A DNA stretch of 64,000 nt from Dicaeum eximium. Its lineage: Eukaryota; Chordata; Aves; Passeriformes; Dicaeidae. The notes beneath the pieces were generated by a model. It ran no database searches. It was not told the origin of the DNA and saw only the letters and a program-made list of their open reading frames with translations. Location: positions 682,001 through 746,000 of the forward strand of contig VWZP01006688.1 of NCBI GenBank assembly GCA_013396995.1. The letters are read 5' to 3'. Made by a program: the position numbers and the translations under genes. Positions 37,861 through 52,479 of this stretch are shown here, one piece after another; position 1 is the first letter of the stretch; the number at the start of each line of letters is the position of its first letter.

Positions 37861-40800
37861 AAAGTAGACTGCTTATACTGTATTTGCACTGCAGTGGCCT
37901 ATGCAATTGTTACCAGACATTTCTTTCAAAGACATTAACAAGTAGCTGCACTGTGTTAAAGCCTTGTGGGGGTTTTCTTAGATCTGTTTTAGGAGAAAAG
38001 CAAACCTTTTTCCTAGAGACTTAGCAGAACAATAACCAGGTTTAGTTCAGTCATATGCAGCTTTCTTTATAAACAAGAGATTATGGAAAGGAATAAAAAA
38101 ACCTCTACTGTTTAGCTTGGCTATTCTCGACTTTGGAAGAGCTTCCAAAATGGAAAAAGCAGATGTTGCAAATCTGCCTTATCTGTGGAGCAACTGTTGA
38201 CTCTGTTGTGCAAATCCTAATTTACATCTGCATGAAAGGTTTCAGAGATTAAATGGCATTCAAGGAGGAATATTAGCTTTTCTCCCTCCCTCCAGCTCTC
38301 CTTTGAATGGATTTACTACTGGCAATTAGCTTTCTGTTCCATCGGCCAAGTAGAAAACAGGATTCATCAGGACTCTACAGTATCCTCCTTTTAATGGACT
38401 GTTTTCTTAGATCACCCAATTCAGGCACAGAGAGTTTAAAGAAATAAATTGTCACAAAGCTAAAACAGTTACAAAAATACTTTGGCCAGGAGGATTTCCC
38501 TCTGACACTTGGAAGTCCTGAGGAGGACAAAAAAAAACCCACCAGAGAACAAATCAAACGGGTCTCCTGGCTACAGCTAAAAAGATGGGAATGCAAACCC
38601 CTCCAAGAGGCAAAAAGCTTTGGTTGCTGCTGAGAGCCCAGAACAGGTCCCAGGGACAGCCTTCAGCTGGAGATTGCTGGCTTAAAGGAGTGATGGGGAG
38701 ATTTCCTTAAAATCTGGCCAGATTGTACAACCAAACACTTGGTTCCCCACTCAAAACAGGGAAGCAAACACCACTCCTATGCACCTACTAGCTCACAGTT
38801 CTGCACTGAACTTTTTTTACACAAAATAAAAACTGATATGAAATGTCTCCACTTCATCAGTGGTCCCCAAAGACAGGGAGCAGCGGATGGGAGGCAGCCT
38901 GGGCATGCTGAGGTCCCCAGGCTATGAGAGCTCCTAGCTCCTGCTCAAGGATGCCCATGCAGATGGCTGCTGCTCTCCCAGGTGCCAAAATCTCTGTGCT
39001 TTCCTCATGGAGGGCAGCAATGAGCTGCATCAGCAGCCCAGGCTCACGCTGGGGGTGACATCAGTCCCAGCCTGGCAGGATGAGCACCCCCTGGCAGCTG
39101 CTGGCCCCAGGTCACACAGGCCACCTCACCCAACCGCGGTGGCCAAACGTGGCCAGCCCACACTCAAGGCAGGGTGATGGGACACTGACTGGGCTGATCC
39201 TTGGGGGAGCACGAGGGACTGTCCTGTCATCCTTTTGGTGTCTTGCCTCTTGCTGCCTCTGAAGAGCAGTGGCCAACTTGGCCTCAGCTTTTGCTCAGCA
39301 CAGCAGGGGCATCCCAGCTTGATGTTGACAGATAGATCCCACCACAAAGCAGCTGATGTTTTACATTTCTGCTCTACATGCCTGAGGAAGTCCAAAAAAC
39401 CCTCATCACTGCAGCAAGCAAGCAACTACCACAAGCCCTTTCAAAGCCAGTGGCAGCAGCTATGTAAACTGAGGCACAGAATGAGGCTTCCCAGCATCCC
39501 AACAGCTTGGGCAAAGCTTGCCCCAGACTCCACCGGACCAGAACTTGGTCCTGCCAAACTGTGGAGGCCCTGATCAAATCTGTGCCCTTCAGCATCAGTG
39601 TACCACAGCATCCCTCCTACTTTGCTTGGCCAGGTTACCTGGAGGGGTTTTGTGGGTGACACACTCCCAAGCAATTAGCAGAGTTTGCTACAAGGACACA
39701 GCTTACATAAAGCATAGGGAAAGGAAAGCAGCTGTATCTTTGGAAATATTTTTAAACTTTCTTATAATTAACTTGCTGAATTATTCTTCTGGTTATTTTT
39801 TTCCTAGGTTCTTTCTCTATACCCTCATTTCCTTCCTAAAAATCCTTCAAAAATTCATTACTGCTGGAGTTTTGACCTCCAGGTAAATAAAGTGGGCTTT
39901 CAGCTACCTGGTCAGTTCTATCAAAATTTCACCACCTCTCAAGTGCTCTTGCAGATGAATTTTTGAGAAATACGTAAGTTCCCCAGGCTCAAAAGTTTAG
40001 GTTTACCTCAGAGGAACTTTTTAAGGGATGCAAATGCTCTTGCTGCCTTTCCAATTCCCAAGCCGTTTTGCCCTGGAAGCTACTTGTGATGCTTTCTGAA
40101 GTGGGCTTTAAGATCACATGGCACCAGAAAAAATTTGCCATAAAGCCCCAAACTTTCCCCTTCGGTTCACAGCTATGCAGCTCCCAAATCCCAGGTCCTC
40201 TGTATTTCCCTTGCACTTTTAATGTGCACTCCTCTAATCTTCATTTAATGCAGGCAGCTGGCTGCAAATACCCCCAAACAATGACTTTAATCCTAAGTAT
40301 CCTGAAGCCCCCCTTTCCTTCCCGCACCAAAACTGAAGGGAAAAAAAAAANCAAGACAGCAAGATGGAGAAATCCAAGCTATCCACTGGGCCAAAGGATC
40401 AGAAAGACACAATGAGCTAAATTTTTCCGGGTTTGCTAATTAAAAACGGAAGCTACCCCACTTTGGAGCCAAGGCAGGGAGGTGGGGGGAGTTCTCATGC
40501 TATTCAAAAAATCGGCTTCCAACTGGGACCATATTCACTCCACATTAATTGTCATTCCAACTACGAGTGTCCTAGTTTCAAAATGAAAACTACTCTCCGG
40601 TGTAGCTAGTGAAAACTAACACCAGTTTTGAGGCATTAAATAAAATTTATTGATTGCATTTTCCCACCCACTAAAACTTTAATAAGCATTAAACCTGAAA
40701 CTCCTGGCCTCACTTCCTCCCTCTACCCTCTCTCTCCATAAAAAGGGTCAGGCTCTTCTATATGGAGATTAGGACTTAATGTTTGGTATTTGTTTATAAG

Positions 40801-43800
40801 CCTATCAATTGCCTTTATTTCAGGGGGGAGAAAAGCAGATCTTAAAAAAATCCCCTCTTGTACAGGGATTAAGAGAGGGCAAAGGTTTAGGGTAGTTTGG
40901 GTGGGTTTTTTTCCAACTGATTGTGGGTTTTAGATATATGAAGGATCATGTTCACGTGAATAAAAATAAGAAAATATTCCCCTTTTTGCAGGTTTCCCTT
41001 GAGTAACATAAAATGCTATTTTCAAAGATCCCTATTTCTCAGTAATAAGATGCAGAACTTTAAGTCTTCTCTGCTGGCTGTTTTTAGCTGTGTAAAAGGG
41101 AAAAATAATAATAATTTGGGGGCCGCTCTGTCTACATACTTAGTAAAGAAAACAAAGGTCAAACATTTGAAATGCAAAGGTCGGTGATTAAGCCCAGAAA
41201 TCCATATCTATGCATCAAAATGAATAGCCAGATTTTAAGAGTGCTTAAGCGATTTAAATGCAGAGCCTGACCTGGCTCAGCATCCTTTAAAACCAAGCTT
41301 GTTATTTCAGAGTCTCAAGCAAGATTTAGGTGCCAGGTACCCCAGTTGGAGAAATTTAACAGTAATCTCCTTTCAGGAAGTCTGATCCACTTTAACATCG
41401 CGAATGACAAAGATTTTACTGTTTAGAAACCACCTCTAACTAAAGCTGCAACACTTTGTCCTTGTGCTAAACTCAAGTTTTATCCTTCAGCATTATTAGA
41501 AAGAGTTGTGAGAGACGGCAAAGAAAAGCAATGTCAAAAATTCTTTTATTTCTCCTCTTTAAAGAAGGCTGCTAAAGGGATTAGACAGCTTTGAGTTCCC
41601 TGCTCTGTTAAATCAACCTTACAATATTTTTTCAGCTTGTTTGACTTGCTGTTTCTGTATACATTTGTGTTTTCACCTTTCTGCATTCAAATCCCACACT
41701 TAGCGTTTGTTCTGCGCTTCTCACAGGAAAGTTAGTCAGTTCTTTATTTGTATAAAGTCTACGGGGTTATAGAAAACAGACTTGGAAAACAATCCCTAAA
41801 TTAGCAGGACTTACCAGCTTCCCTGCATACGCACATACACGCAGGGCATTGCATACCATCCAACCTGAGTGCAGAGGTTTATCATTTCCAGCAGCAGCAC
41901 CAGGGCATCAGGTTCACCAGGAGGGACCTCTTAATGGTCTCCTGTAACCCTATCTATTACAGCGGGGTTTGGTCTCCACTTTACAAATTAAGAGAGAGTT
42001 CAAGGAAGTCATGCGTGTCTCGGTTCTCACTGCCTTCAAGCAGTTTTAGGGCTTCCAAATAATCATCTACAACCTGCACTGCGTTAAGGTCCAGAAATTC
42101 CAGAAGCAGGTAGATACCTCTATGCAAAAATATTTTAGCACTGCTGTAAGGAAATGCAGACCCTCTTCAGAGGGCTACTTCCACCTTCCTACAAGAGAAT
42201 GTGGCTGGTCCTACCTGCATGAACCAGGGACTTTCCACAGGCACTCTGGGATATATTACCCATCCTTCTGACTCTGATTTCCCCAGCTTTTCGTTTCCTT
42301 TCCCCACCAGAAGCACTTATAAATTCTTCTCTTCGCAAATGAGCCCCTAAGAATTAGATGGATGCCGTTGTGATGCCAAAGATGGTCAGTGCAGCAGGCA
42401 AGCCAAGGGAGGAGGAAAACAGCCACTTTTCTTCTGTAGAAGATAGAGATGATAAAAACTGATCCCAGCAGCCACCAAAGGGCTGGATTCATCTGAAAGG
42501 CACCAAAGCTAAGCTCCTGCCATGCTCCCTTGGGTGGGATGAACACCACCTTGCGCTGCTCATGAAGACACGAAGCTGGACAACCTCCCTTGATGTATAA
42601 CCCACAAGTGGAGCAAGAGCTGCACACAGCATTCTGCCCCCTCCACTCCCTTTCCACAGGTGGGTGCCTAATCCAGGGTCATCTTTTCTTCCTGCCTGCC
42701 CTGAGACATCCTATGTCACCCCTCCAATTGTCTCATGCCCAAAACAGCTGGGCTCAAACACTGGGTTAAGTTATTCCTGCAAAGACTGCACCTCTTGTCT
42801 GCACTTCATTTGCTATGCACTGGGAGGAGGGAACAGAGAGGGAGAAAACCTCTACTTCAAACATTTGCATGTATTTTGAAAGCACCTGAGGAGGTTTCAG
42901 GCCCTTTTTTGCCAGGACTAACACATTCCACCCACAAGACAATCTTGTTCAGAGCACGCAGATGACTCCTTACAGGAACGATTTCCACTGTGTGGGGTCA
43001 CCAGACCCAACCTCAGGCAGAGACCCACCACTGAGAGCACAGTGGTGGGCACAAACCTGCCCATTTTTGTCCCTGCATTGAGGGGGACAGGGCAAAGGAG
43101 AGCCCCTGCTGTCCCCTCTGCCACCTCTGTGCTTCCCTCCCCTTCTCGAAGACCTTTGTGATGCAGAAGCCCACTGCCTCCTCAAATTCAAGGTGCCAGC
43201 ACACCTGCACTTAAAAATGAGGCAGAAATCTCATTCCTTCACTAGATAACTCACAGGTTGGAGCCCCAGCATAACTCCATTAACACTTTCCAGGAGTTAT
43301 TTTCCCTTTTGACAGGGTATATCGCAAAGCATTTCTGTAGTAGGAGGCTTTGTGTTTGGGTTTCCTTTGCCTCCTACCTCAAATAATGGGAATTCCTAAA
43401 TGAACCACTGGGCAAAAGAAAATGGAGTGTGACCCTTTTGTGAAAACTCTGGGGGTTCCCATTTGCTCCTCCAGCTCTCTGCCCTAACTGCAAGAGAAGG
43501 TGCTGCTGTCAAGATGCCCCTCTCTGTGAGATATTTTCTTTCAGCCTAGGGTATCTGTAACACGGTACTCAGAATTTTAAACTCCACAGTATTTACTGTA
43601 CTTATATTATATCCCAGGATGGCAGCTGGAGTGCAGCAGAGTGGTTTTACCCAGTATCTTCAAGGCTAATGCTAGGATCCCCCATTAGCCACTTACACCC
43701 TTCTTCCCAAGCTGGGTGAACCAGGAGCCTGGAAAGCCTGAAACGTATTTTTTATGCTTGATTACCGATTTCAAGTGCCTGACACCAGGCCCCCATTCAT

Positions 43801-44357
43801 TGGATTTTGACACTGATGACTTTGGGCTGAGCTGGAACAAACGCTTTGCGCTCGCTCGTCTCTCACTACATCCACCAGTGTTTAACTGGAAAGAAGGTGG
43901 GTGATGGATTTGTAGCAACTTTGGGCAGGGATGCAGAGAGGACACCATCTGCTGCTTCTTACTTTCCCCCCACTCCCCACCCCACCCCTTCCTTTCTGTA
44001 ATTAATCAATTCACAAATCAGGAGGCGAAGTTTTCTTGCAGCCTCCTCCAGTGATCACCCCTGTGAGGCAGAGGCTGAGAACAGGACAGGACAAGGCAGG
44101 GCAGCAGCAAGGTCCAAATGCTGCCTGTGGAGCTTGGAGCAGCACTCGGGGCACTCAGTGGGAGCACTGGGTTCCCAGCCCTGCAGCTCATCCCACCACA
44201 TGCCAGAAGAAAGAGGCTTTTGGAATTTTCTTTGGAAAAAAAGGTATGTTTTCACAGAAAGCTGTGAATTCATGCATAACACACTGGCTGTAAAAATGAA
44301 AAGTCTTTTTAATTTTTCTCCCCCAACTGCGTTCAGCTATTTTCTTACACAGTGAAC

Positions 44358-44428
44358 ACTGGAGGTTGGAACAAGGTGATATTTAAGGTCCCATCCAATC
44401 CAAACCAATCCATGATCCTACAGTTCTA
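44358..44428 (+). mobile_element. CR1 LINE 3' end fragment
   Basis: The wording actggaggttggaacaaggt, then gatatttaaggtcccatcc and aatccaaaccaatccatgat, matches the terminal part of CR1 in sense orientation. Confidence 0.75.
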
Positions 44429-45100
44429 AATACCAGCTAATTTATGTACCTCCATTTACCAGATCCCCTCACTTCTGCATGAATCCCCAGCCTATTAACA
44501 TAACTATTTAAACTGGACATGTTTTCTTAAAACATTCTTCTTTCATAAACTGCCAAGTGACAGTTGTTTACTGTCAACAAGCCTGGGTACTCCAAGACAG
44601 GGAGAAATATGCCCTTGCAAAAGGCAGACATATCGGCTACCAAAGGAAGATTAAAATCTGGTGTTTTTCTCCCTCCTCAGAAATGCTTTATTCGCACAGA
44701 TACTCATGATACTGATCAGAAGAGATGATACTATGCCTAATTCCAATCATTCTTTTAATTAAAGAAAGGTTCATTGAGGATTTATCTTCACTTGAGCATG
44801 CTAATTGTCAGGGCACACTCAGAACTCCTTAACCTTCTCACTGCAATTGGTTTCTCCTCTTCACTTTTAGCTGTGATACTCCCATCTCCCAAGGCACATC
44901 TTGGCTCATCTTACACAGATCCTGCTACTGGCTAGAAACAAAATGCTTTCCTGGGGGAACCTACAGAGAGGAGTTAAAAAAATTTTAAACAAAAATGAAA
45001 TCACCGGTTCGTTCAGCCCTTACGGTCTCCACACAAGCTGCTGAAGTATTTTGCTGGGAGGGAATTGCTTGTACTCGAGTCTCGCCCACGAAAGCAGGGT

Positions 45101-45104
<4 letters not shown>

Positions 45105-45153
<49 letters not shown>
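45105..45153. repeat. 49-base poly(A) tract
   Basis: An uninterrupted run of 49 A on the + strand. No target-site duplication was recognised and the preceding 110 bases match no gene I know. Frames reading poly-Lys or poly-Phe across it are artefacts. Confidence 0.95.
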
Positions 45154-45156
<3 letters not shown>

Positions 45157-48100
45157 AAGAAAAAAGGAGTAATCCTGTGGGAAAACTTTTTCTTGTGCTC
45201 TGTCTGTCCAGGAAGTGCCAGGAAAGCTCCTCCACAGGCTCCTGTGTGCTGCAGGGTCCCAGGGCTCAGGCTCACCTGAATTATTAACACTTTCCCAGCA
45301 GTGTGCTGCTTGCAGCTCACAGCACTGGGGCTGATGCTGGTGACACTGATAAAATGGCAACGAGGATGGGCCAGGAGGGGACGGTGGCCAGCACGGAGCT
45401 CAGCCCCACAGAGGCACAAGTGGGGAGCCAGGTGCTGGCTGTCCCCACTGCCTCTGGTGCTTGTGCCTGGGTTGTGATGCTGCCGCGGGCTCCCATTGAA
45501 GCCGGAGTTACAGAAAGCAGGACGGGAAGTGAAGGTCTGTGTTACAGCTGGTTAGAGAGGAGTGGGAGGTCACTGAAAGCCAGTTCCAGGGATCTCCACC
45601 CCCAAACTGGGAGCCCTTTTACTCGCCAGAGTTTCCTCTGCTTGTTAAAATGTTTGGGTCATTAGAAAACTTCCCAAACAATCCCTGCTTATGCTAAATA
45701 GCTGCTCCCACCACGATCTGTGAAGAGCTTCAGCCTGCTCTCTTGGAAATCAATGGGGGCTTTTTTTGCCTAGGATTCAATAGGCACAAGATCAGGACCT
45801 CATTATTATTTTTACAGAACTATGAGAAGCAGAGAATGGCAAAACTCCTAAAGAAAGCAATGACCCTCCGAACTGGGAGCCAAATTTGCTATGAAGGATC
45901 TTTACACACTCTGTCAAGCATCAAAATAAAATTAAAAATCTAATTCTTGGGACCTTTTCAGTTTTCTGACAGGGAAAGCGGAAGGTTGAGAAAGGCTGGC
46001 CTCATCATTTGGATCCAGACACATCTCCCGTAGCTCCTTTTTACTCCAAAGAAAAGCCTTCACATATGTGTATTTTACCTTCCCCAGGGGGAGTGAGCAA
46101 GAGGGGATGAGCTGTCAGTTCAGGGTGATGCCCTGTGGAACAGAAACACCTCCAGGGCTTCACATCACCTCCTCTGCCACACACCACAATGAAACCCCCA
46201 GTAAATCCCTCTGCAGAGGCACCACCAGCAACACAGAGGACCCGATGGCTCCTGGGACATGGTCCTGCTACAAAGACCATGCCTGCATCCCATTTTCACA
46301 GAGCCAGGTGCCACCTACCTCTTGTGAGAGGAGCATCAGAGATGCTCTCGTCCTCAGCACCCTCCTTGGAGCTCTCTGACAGTGAAGTCCTCCCCTTCTT
46401 GCCTGTTCCTTTACATCACTCCTCCCTCTTGGCATCAGTGAGAACCCATCCACGCACCACATCACCACCACAAGGTTTAGCCCTTAAGCAATACTTCAGC
46501 TATTTTGCTGTCTCCCCTACACCCAACTCGAGCCAGGTAAACTCCAAAATGCTTAAAATTCATACTTCTGGATACTAGTCCAATCCTTATAACCCAGCAT
46601 TGGTCTCCAAAGCTTTACTGATTGAACTACATCAGCTGAAATAATTTAGTGAGATTCCTTGTGAACAGCACAAGGTAGCTCAGTGAAATCAAGGCACAAC
46701 TATAAAACACTTCACTTTCCAGGGCAAAATTTTAAATGAAGATAAACTCACAAACAGTTTTATCAGATATGAAAAAGCAAGTTGGGAAGCCACCTCTTGA
46801 GGTTTCTGGCATGCCACGGTGCACTATCATTGCCTGTTACTGTCTTTCCCTAAAAGCCTCATACTCAAGGAACTTAACTGATGGCTTGGCTCCTTGGGTG
46901 AAAAGGAAATGAGGGAAAAAAATCCAAGCCAACATGCTGCCATGTGCCGTTTGCAGGTAGTTCAGTAGGTCAGAGGACAGCCCTGGCTGTACACAGCAGT
47001 GCTGGGGTCCTGGGGCTGTGATGCTCCCAGGGAAGAGCCCTGGGCACACACAGCAGCCTGTGGAGCAGAGCCTGCTCCCAGAGAGCCTCCCTGGGCTGCG
47101 TCCTTTCCTCACCCGGAAACTTGGAACCCTTCTCACTTGAGTTATTAATTCTTTTAACCCCTCACAACCTGCAGAAATGGCACAGCCCCAAAATCTCACA
47201 CATGCTAAACATGTAAGCACATGGCAATTGTTTTGCATACAGTTCTGTGTGATAAAGAGATCTACTTCCAAGCTTTAATATAACCTTTCTGTTTAACCAA
47301 CTCATTATCTTGCCTTGCTCTCTGGATTTGGAAAGCAAGGCTAGCACACCAGATCTACCCTCCACCTCTGCAATAAATACCACCCCTTTTTTAGATTAAT
47401 ACACCTGAAACTGAAGCGGTTACTGGAGAAATGTTTTCTTACTTGACTGTGCTGCTATTCTTCAAAAATAGCTTTGCTACGTTGAGTAACCTGAGTGTCA
47501 CTGCACAAGAAAAAAAAAAATTATCTACCTCCTGGCTAGCTCCTATCCACCTGCATGCAAAAGCCCTGATAGCCTATCAGAATAATAGGACAGGTTTACA
47601 TCTGATTACCTTTCACATTTTAACTACTAAGTTTACTAAAGGTTTTCCTCAGCCCATATCTCACAGTTCTTGTTTGCTTTTGATACTGCAGAAACTTCCT
47701 GGTCATTCAAGCCAAGGAGCAGATACTTTAGGGGTAAGCACACCAGGAACACAACATTCACTGCAGGAATAAAAGCCATTCTTCACACATATAGAGCTTT
47801 ATATCACATCTTTGGCACTTGGCAACCTGAACTCTGAGCGTATGAGAAAGGAGACACTGGTGAAGTCAGCTTTACTTCAGAGAGAAAGTTTTTTTTTAAA
47901 CAAGACCACCAGATAAAGAGCCAAAAGAGGAGAAACCGCTAAACTGATAAGCTATGTAGGAGGCCAAGGAAAAAAATTCAGGGTGCAACAAGGTATTTTA
48001 AGGTGCTTTTGGCTTTGTACGCATCTTCAGACATAGTTTTAGCCCAGCATTTGCAGAGAGGTGCTTTTAGATTTACTCCTCCTACAGCCTGGGCTGCCTG

Positions 48101-51100
48101 CTGCCACATACCATGAGTGGCTGTGATGAACCAGAGTCTCATTTGCTGAAAAAAAACCCCAGTGTAAGGCAAACCTTTACCAGGCACCCTCCTCTCTGGC
48201 ACACAGTCTGGTACATGTAGAATCAAGTTTATCACTAATCGCTGTTAAAAGAGATGAAATGCCAAACACTGAAACAGCTACATCAAACCACTCCATTGAA
48301 TGGCTCGGAGTCAGCAGGCAATTTCAAGGTTGGAGTGTTTTTTAAGGGTCAGAAAAAAAGGAAGAAACAGGTATGCAGAGTCAGACAAACTGCCAGGACA
48401 TGTGAAAAGTTAGGAGCACGTAGCCCATGAAGGACAAGACAGAAACCTATTCAAACAGGCAAACATAAGAAAAGTACCCAGATTCATTGTTTATCTCTGT
48501 TTCAGGTTCTGCTGAGCTGGGAAAAACTGGGGAGGGAATTTCAACTCTATTTTCAGTATAAATATCTCAATTTGTTATAAGCTTGATGGGTCTACCTTAT
48601 ATATAGTAAAAATTGCCAAAAGCTAAACCATGATGACAACACAGCCACTTCTCCATGAAACCTAATGGCTCATGCTCAGGCTCCTGCACTGAATCCTACA
48701 CACTTCAATGACCAGCCAGAAAAAGCCACCAGCAGGCCATGCCCTAACCTTAGCTAAAATTAAGGTGCAGCAAATGCCTTCAGTTACAGCTCTGCATGCC
48801 AACAAGAGATCACTGTCAGAAATACCTTGATCCAATGCTTTTATAAACTGAAAATTGTATTATTGCTCAGAAACCAGGCTGATTCCCTATCCTTTAGGAT
48901 CCCTAAATGAATAGCAGATGTACACAGTAAGTATTCAGAAAGGACAGCTTTCTAAGCATTTAGGTGGATATAAAAGTTCGCTGTTGTTTTAAAAGGAAAA
49001 ATTTTGTTTCTCAGCCTTATAAGAAGGCGGGGGGGAGCCCTCCTCCAGCTTTATGAAAAATTTCAGCTTTGTGCAACCAGCAGACTGGGTCCCACTGTAT
49101 GGAAATGGTCTGGATACAGTGGGAATGCTGTAATCAAGAGTTCTTTGGTGTTCACCTTTGGTGTTCAAAACCCAAGTTCAGTCAGGCTTCAGGACAGGTT
49201 CACCTTCCCAAACAGCACTGAGGATTTTTTTGGAGGAAGTTGTAAAAGTTAACATGCCAGTCAGAGTGGCTTACTTTAATTGCACGGTTTAATTAGCAGA
49301 TCAACACTTTGCTACACAATTTTCAGATCTACTTTCATCACGTTTCCTACTCAGCAATTGCTAATAAACTCTTTATTAAAAGAAAAAATCCTCAGATTTA
49401 ATTGGAGTGACCCCTGTCAGTATGTGTAGAAGACATCATGTTATACAGCTACTACTGAATACATTGAGTCCATCTCTGCAGAGGAGCAGACTTTCTAGTT
49501 CACTGTTTGCTAGGTAAGAAACAGAATTTTTTTAAAAAAGCGTTGTTTCATCATAATTTACTTGTGTCCTCTTATTTTATTGCATATAGCAAATATATGC
49601 ATATAGCTGGTCTCAATATTAAAGACTTAATTAGCTCTTTAGCTGCTGCCATTCATGAGAACAAATGGACCAACTTTTAATCTCAAAACTATCACTCACA
49701 GCTGCCTACTGAATCTAAATAATTTCTGGTGTAGGGCACAAAGTAAGCAGCACCACCAATATATGAGAGACTCTGCAGAGGGTTTGCACACATAAACCAA
49801 AGCCAGCTCCAGGAACAGCCAGTGCCATTTGGCACTCACTCCAATACCCCTATAATTTTAGGATGAACTTTGAAACACTCAGATACACAAAGCAAATTGA
49901 CACAGATCAGCGTACTCTACACCTTGGACCCCTCGCTGAGCTCATGCTGGAAGGCTGCACAAGCCCAGTTGCCATCAGCTGCAGGAAAAACGTTGCAGCT
50001 GGCACATCACCACTTCTTTCCATACAAAAAAGTCACAGGAATTGGTACATGCCCTCCCATTAAACTTAAACAAAATCCCCAAATGGTCCTTGTTCTGTTC
50101 TTCTGGAAAAAAACTGCCTGTGCAGTATTAACTCTGGGTGACAATTCCACTCTTTGCACAAGGAAACTTCGGTTCTTGCTCCTGACAGACTGGGAGAGCT
50201 CTCCCCTCCCCTTCCCGCACAAACCTGATCAAACATTAGCAGCTCTCTATACAACTCTTTCAATGCACTCAGACAGCCCCAGCAGCTAAATAGTGCAACA
50301 CAAATCCTAAAGAGCCCAGAAATTGCCTTTTTCTCATATACCGTGGGCAGACACGCACACAAGCCAGCTACAGGAGAAACGATGGTTATCAGAATTTCTT
50401 AAAAGTTAAATGCTGCTGTTTCAGTTGGGCTGCTGTCTAAGAAAACAGCCAGCATTACTTGACATTCACAAATCGTACGAAGTAATATCTTTATCTGAAT
50501 ACTAATGCAAATTGGACGGGCTTTTTTATATTGATGTCTATTCTGTGGCTGCTGAATAGAGTGACCGCATGCTCAAGGCTGCAAAGGAGTTCACTGACCT
50601 CCCTAATCATCTCTGCCATAGCCCCTGAATGACATACACATTCAATCCTGCCTCGCCTCTCTTACTTTCATTCATAAAAAAAAAAAAAANACATTGTTCT
50701 TCCTACAGCAGCCCCGAGAACGGGAGAGAAGAGAAACTCAGCCCAGATGAGGCCCCTGGTGTTTTTAGTTTAGCTTCTATTCAGCAACAGCCCCGCCATC
50801 TGCCTCCTTCCTGCCAACAGCCGAACACCTCCCTGCGGAGATGTTAAAACCTGCACCCCCTCCACCTCCGCTAATAGCCAGTATTCATATTAGCAAACAT
50901 ACACATACCTCCAGAATGCCTCCCTTCAATGTGTGTTTTATGTAGCTGAGTATAGGCACAAAGCAGTAGCTGTTATAGCCTTCACAGCCCCGTGTGGAGA
51001 ATTAGATCACTGGGGAAAAATCCTTCCAAGCCCCTTTATGGAAAATAAGGCCTTAGACTGTAAATGCAAAGCCCAGCGAACAACAACCCTCAGTAATGAG

Positions 51101-52479
51101 CCAATACCCCATGGCCCATTTGACTAGGAAAAAGAATTTGCTTTTTACCATTCAATTCAAAAAGATTGAAAAAGTAAAATGTGTTTTTACTTGGCTCTGA
51201 AGGTTTATATTCTTTACAGTTTCTTTTGCACAACCTTTTCCCCCCCAGGTCGGACAGGCAGAGGGTGCCCTGACGGTCGCAGAGCCGCTGCCTTTGGTAC
51301 AGAACTGGGGAAGCAGCACTGGCTTCAGGCTTCCCCATGCACGTGGAAGGTGGTAGGATAGCCACTGGCACTGAAAAGCTGTCTCTCCCCTCATAGTCCA
51401 CGTCCACAGGAGCTTTCAACAGCTCACAGTGATGGGGCAACTCCTGAAGAAATTGCTACGTGTTGGGGTTGACAAGCACCCTCCTGATTCAGGGAGGAAT
51501 CCCAACTTCCAGGGCACAGCAGGAGTTGACAGTGCCACCTTTGCTTTGGAGAAAGCTGACCGAGAGGTAAGGGAGCCTGTCCCGAGGATTTCCCTGGGAG
51601 GTCCTGGAAATCCCAACCCATCACTCACTTCACAGTCATCACTGGAAGGATGGTTCCCTCCGTGTGACCTCCGAGTATGCCGCTTGCTACGATTCCAACA
51701 GCTTCCAAAGCTTTAACTTGCAAAAGCGTCTTAGAGCACGGGAAGGATTTAGCACCACTTCAACACATCATCAACCCCAGCTATGGGCTGAAGGCAAGGG
51801 TGGAAGCCCAGGAACCACTGAGGCAGCCACCGAGGCTGCTCCTCACCCCCATGGGATCGGCTGTGCTCGAAGTGACAGCAGCAACATGCACTTCAGGCTG
51901 AGGCAGAGAGAACTGCGGACACTTCGCTTCTGTCACTCGCACCCCTGTGGCCGGTGCAGGCTGCTCACTGCCTTCCGCACACCGACCTCATCTGCTCTGA
52001 CCAAGTCCCTGCGATGTTGCCCCATAAATCAATTCTTTTGGCTGTGAAAAATGAGCCAAACGAGTTACACTAAGAATCTGGTGTTTTATTAGGACTTTCT
52101 TGAAAACAAACCCAACCCCCTGTGTGATTTATAGCTTTAACCAAAAGGGGTATGAAAGTAATGCCCCCCACCCCCCATCCTCCACGAAGTCCATTTACTC
52201 CCCTGTCACTTTTTTGGCAAACAGGCTTCAAACCCTTTCCTGAACAATGGAAACTTTCTGCCCGGTACATGCAAACCGGAGGACAGGGGGCTGCGAGGGG
52301 GCTCCCTTCCATTAAAGAGCTTTGAAAAATAAACAGGGACTCAGGTAGCAGCTGAGGCGGATCAGAGAGACACGATGTTTCAAACCCACCGTATATTACT
52401 TGGAAAGAAGAAGGAAAAAAGTAAAACCCAGCTTTTGTCCGACGTGTTAACTTTTTTTTACTTGCAACTGCAGCGCTGC

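Noticed and set aside
37758..38024. Frame with a poly-Ile run
   Set aside because: It is the ATA microsatellite.
44985..45419. Frames containing poly-Lys or poly-Phe
   Set aside because: They read through the 49-base poly(A) tract and show no family resemblance.
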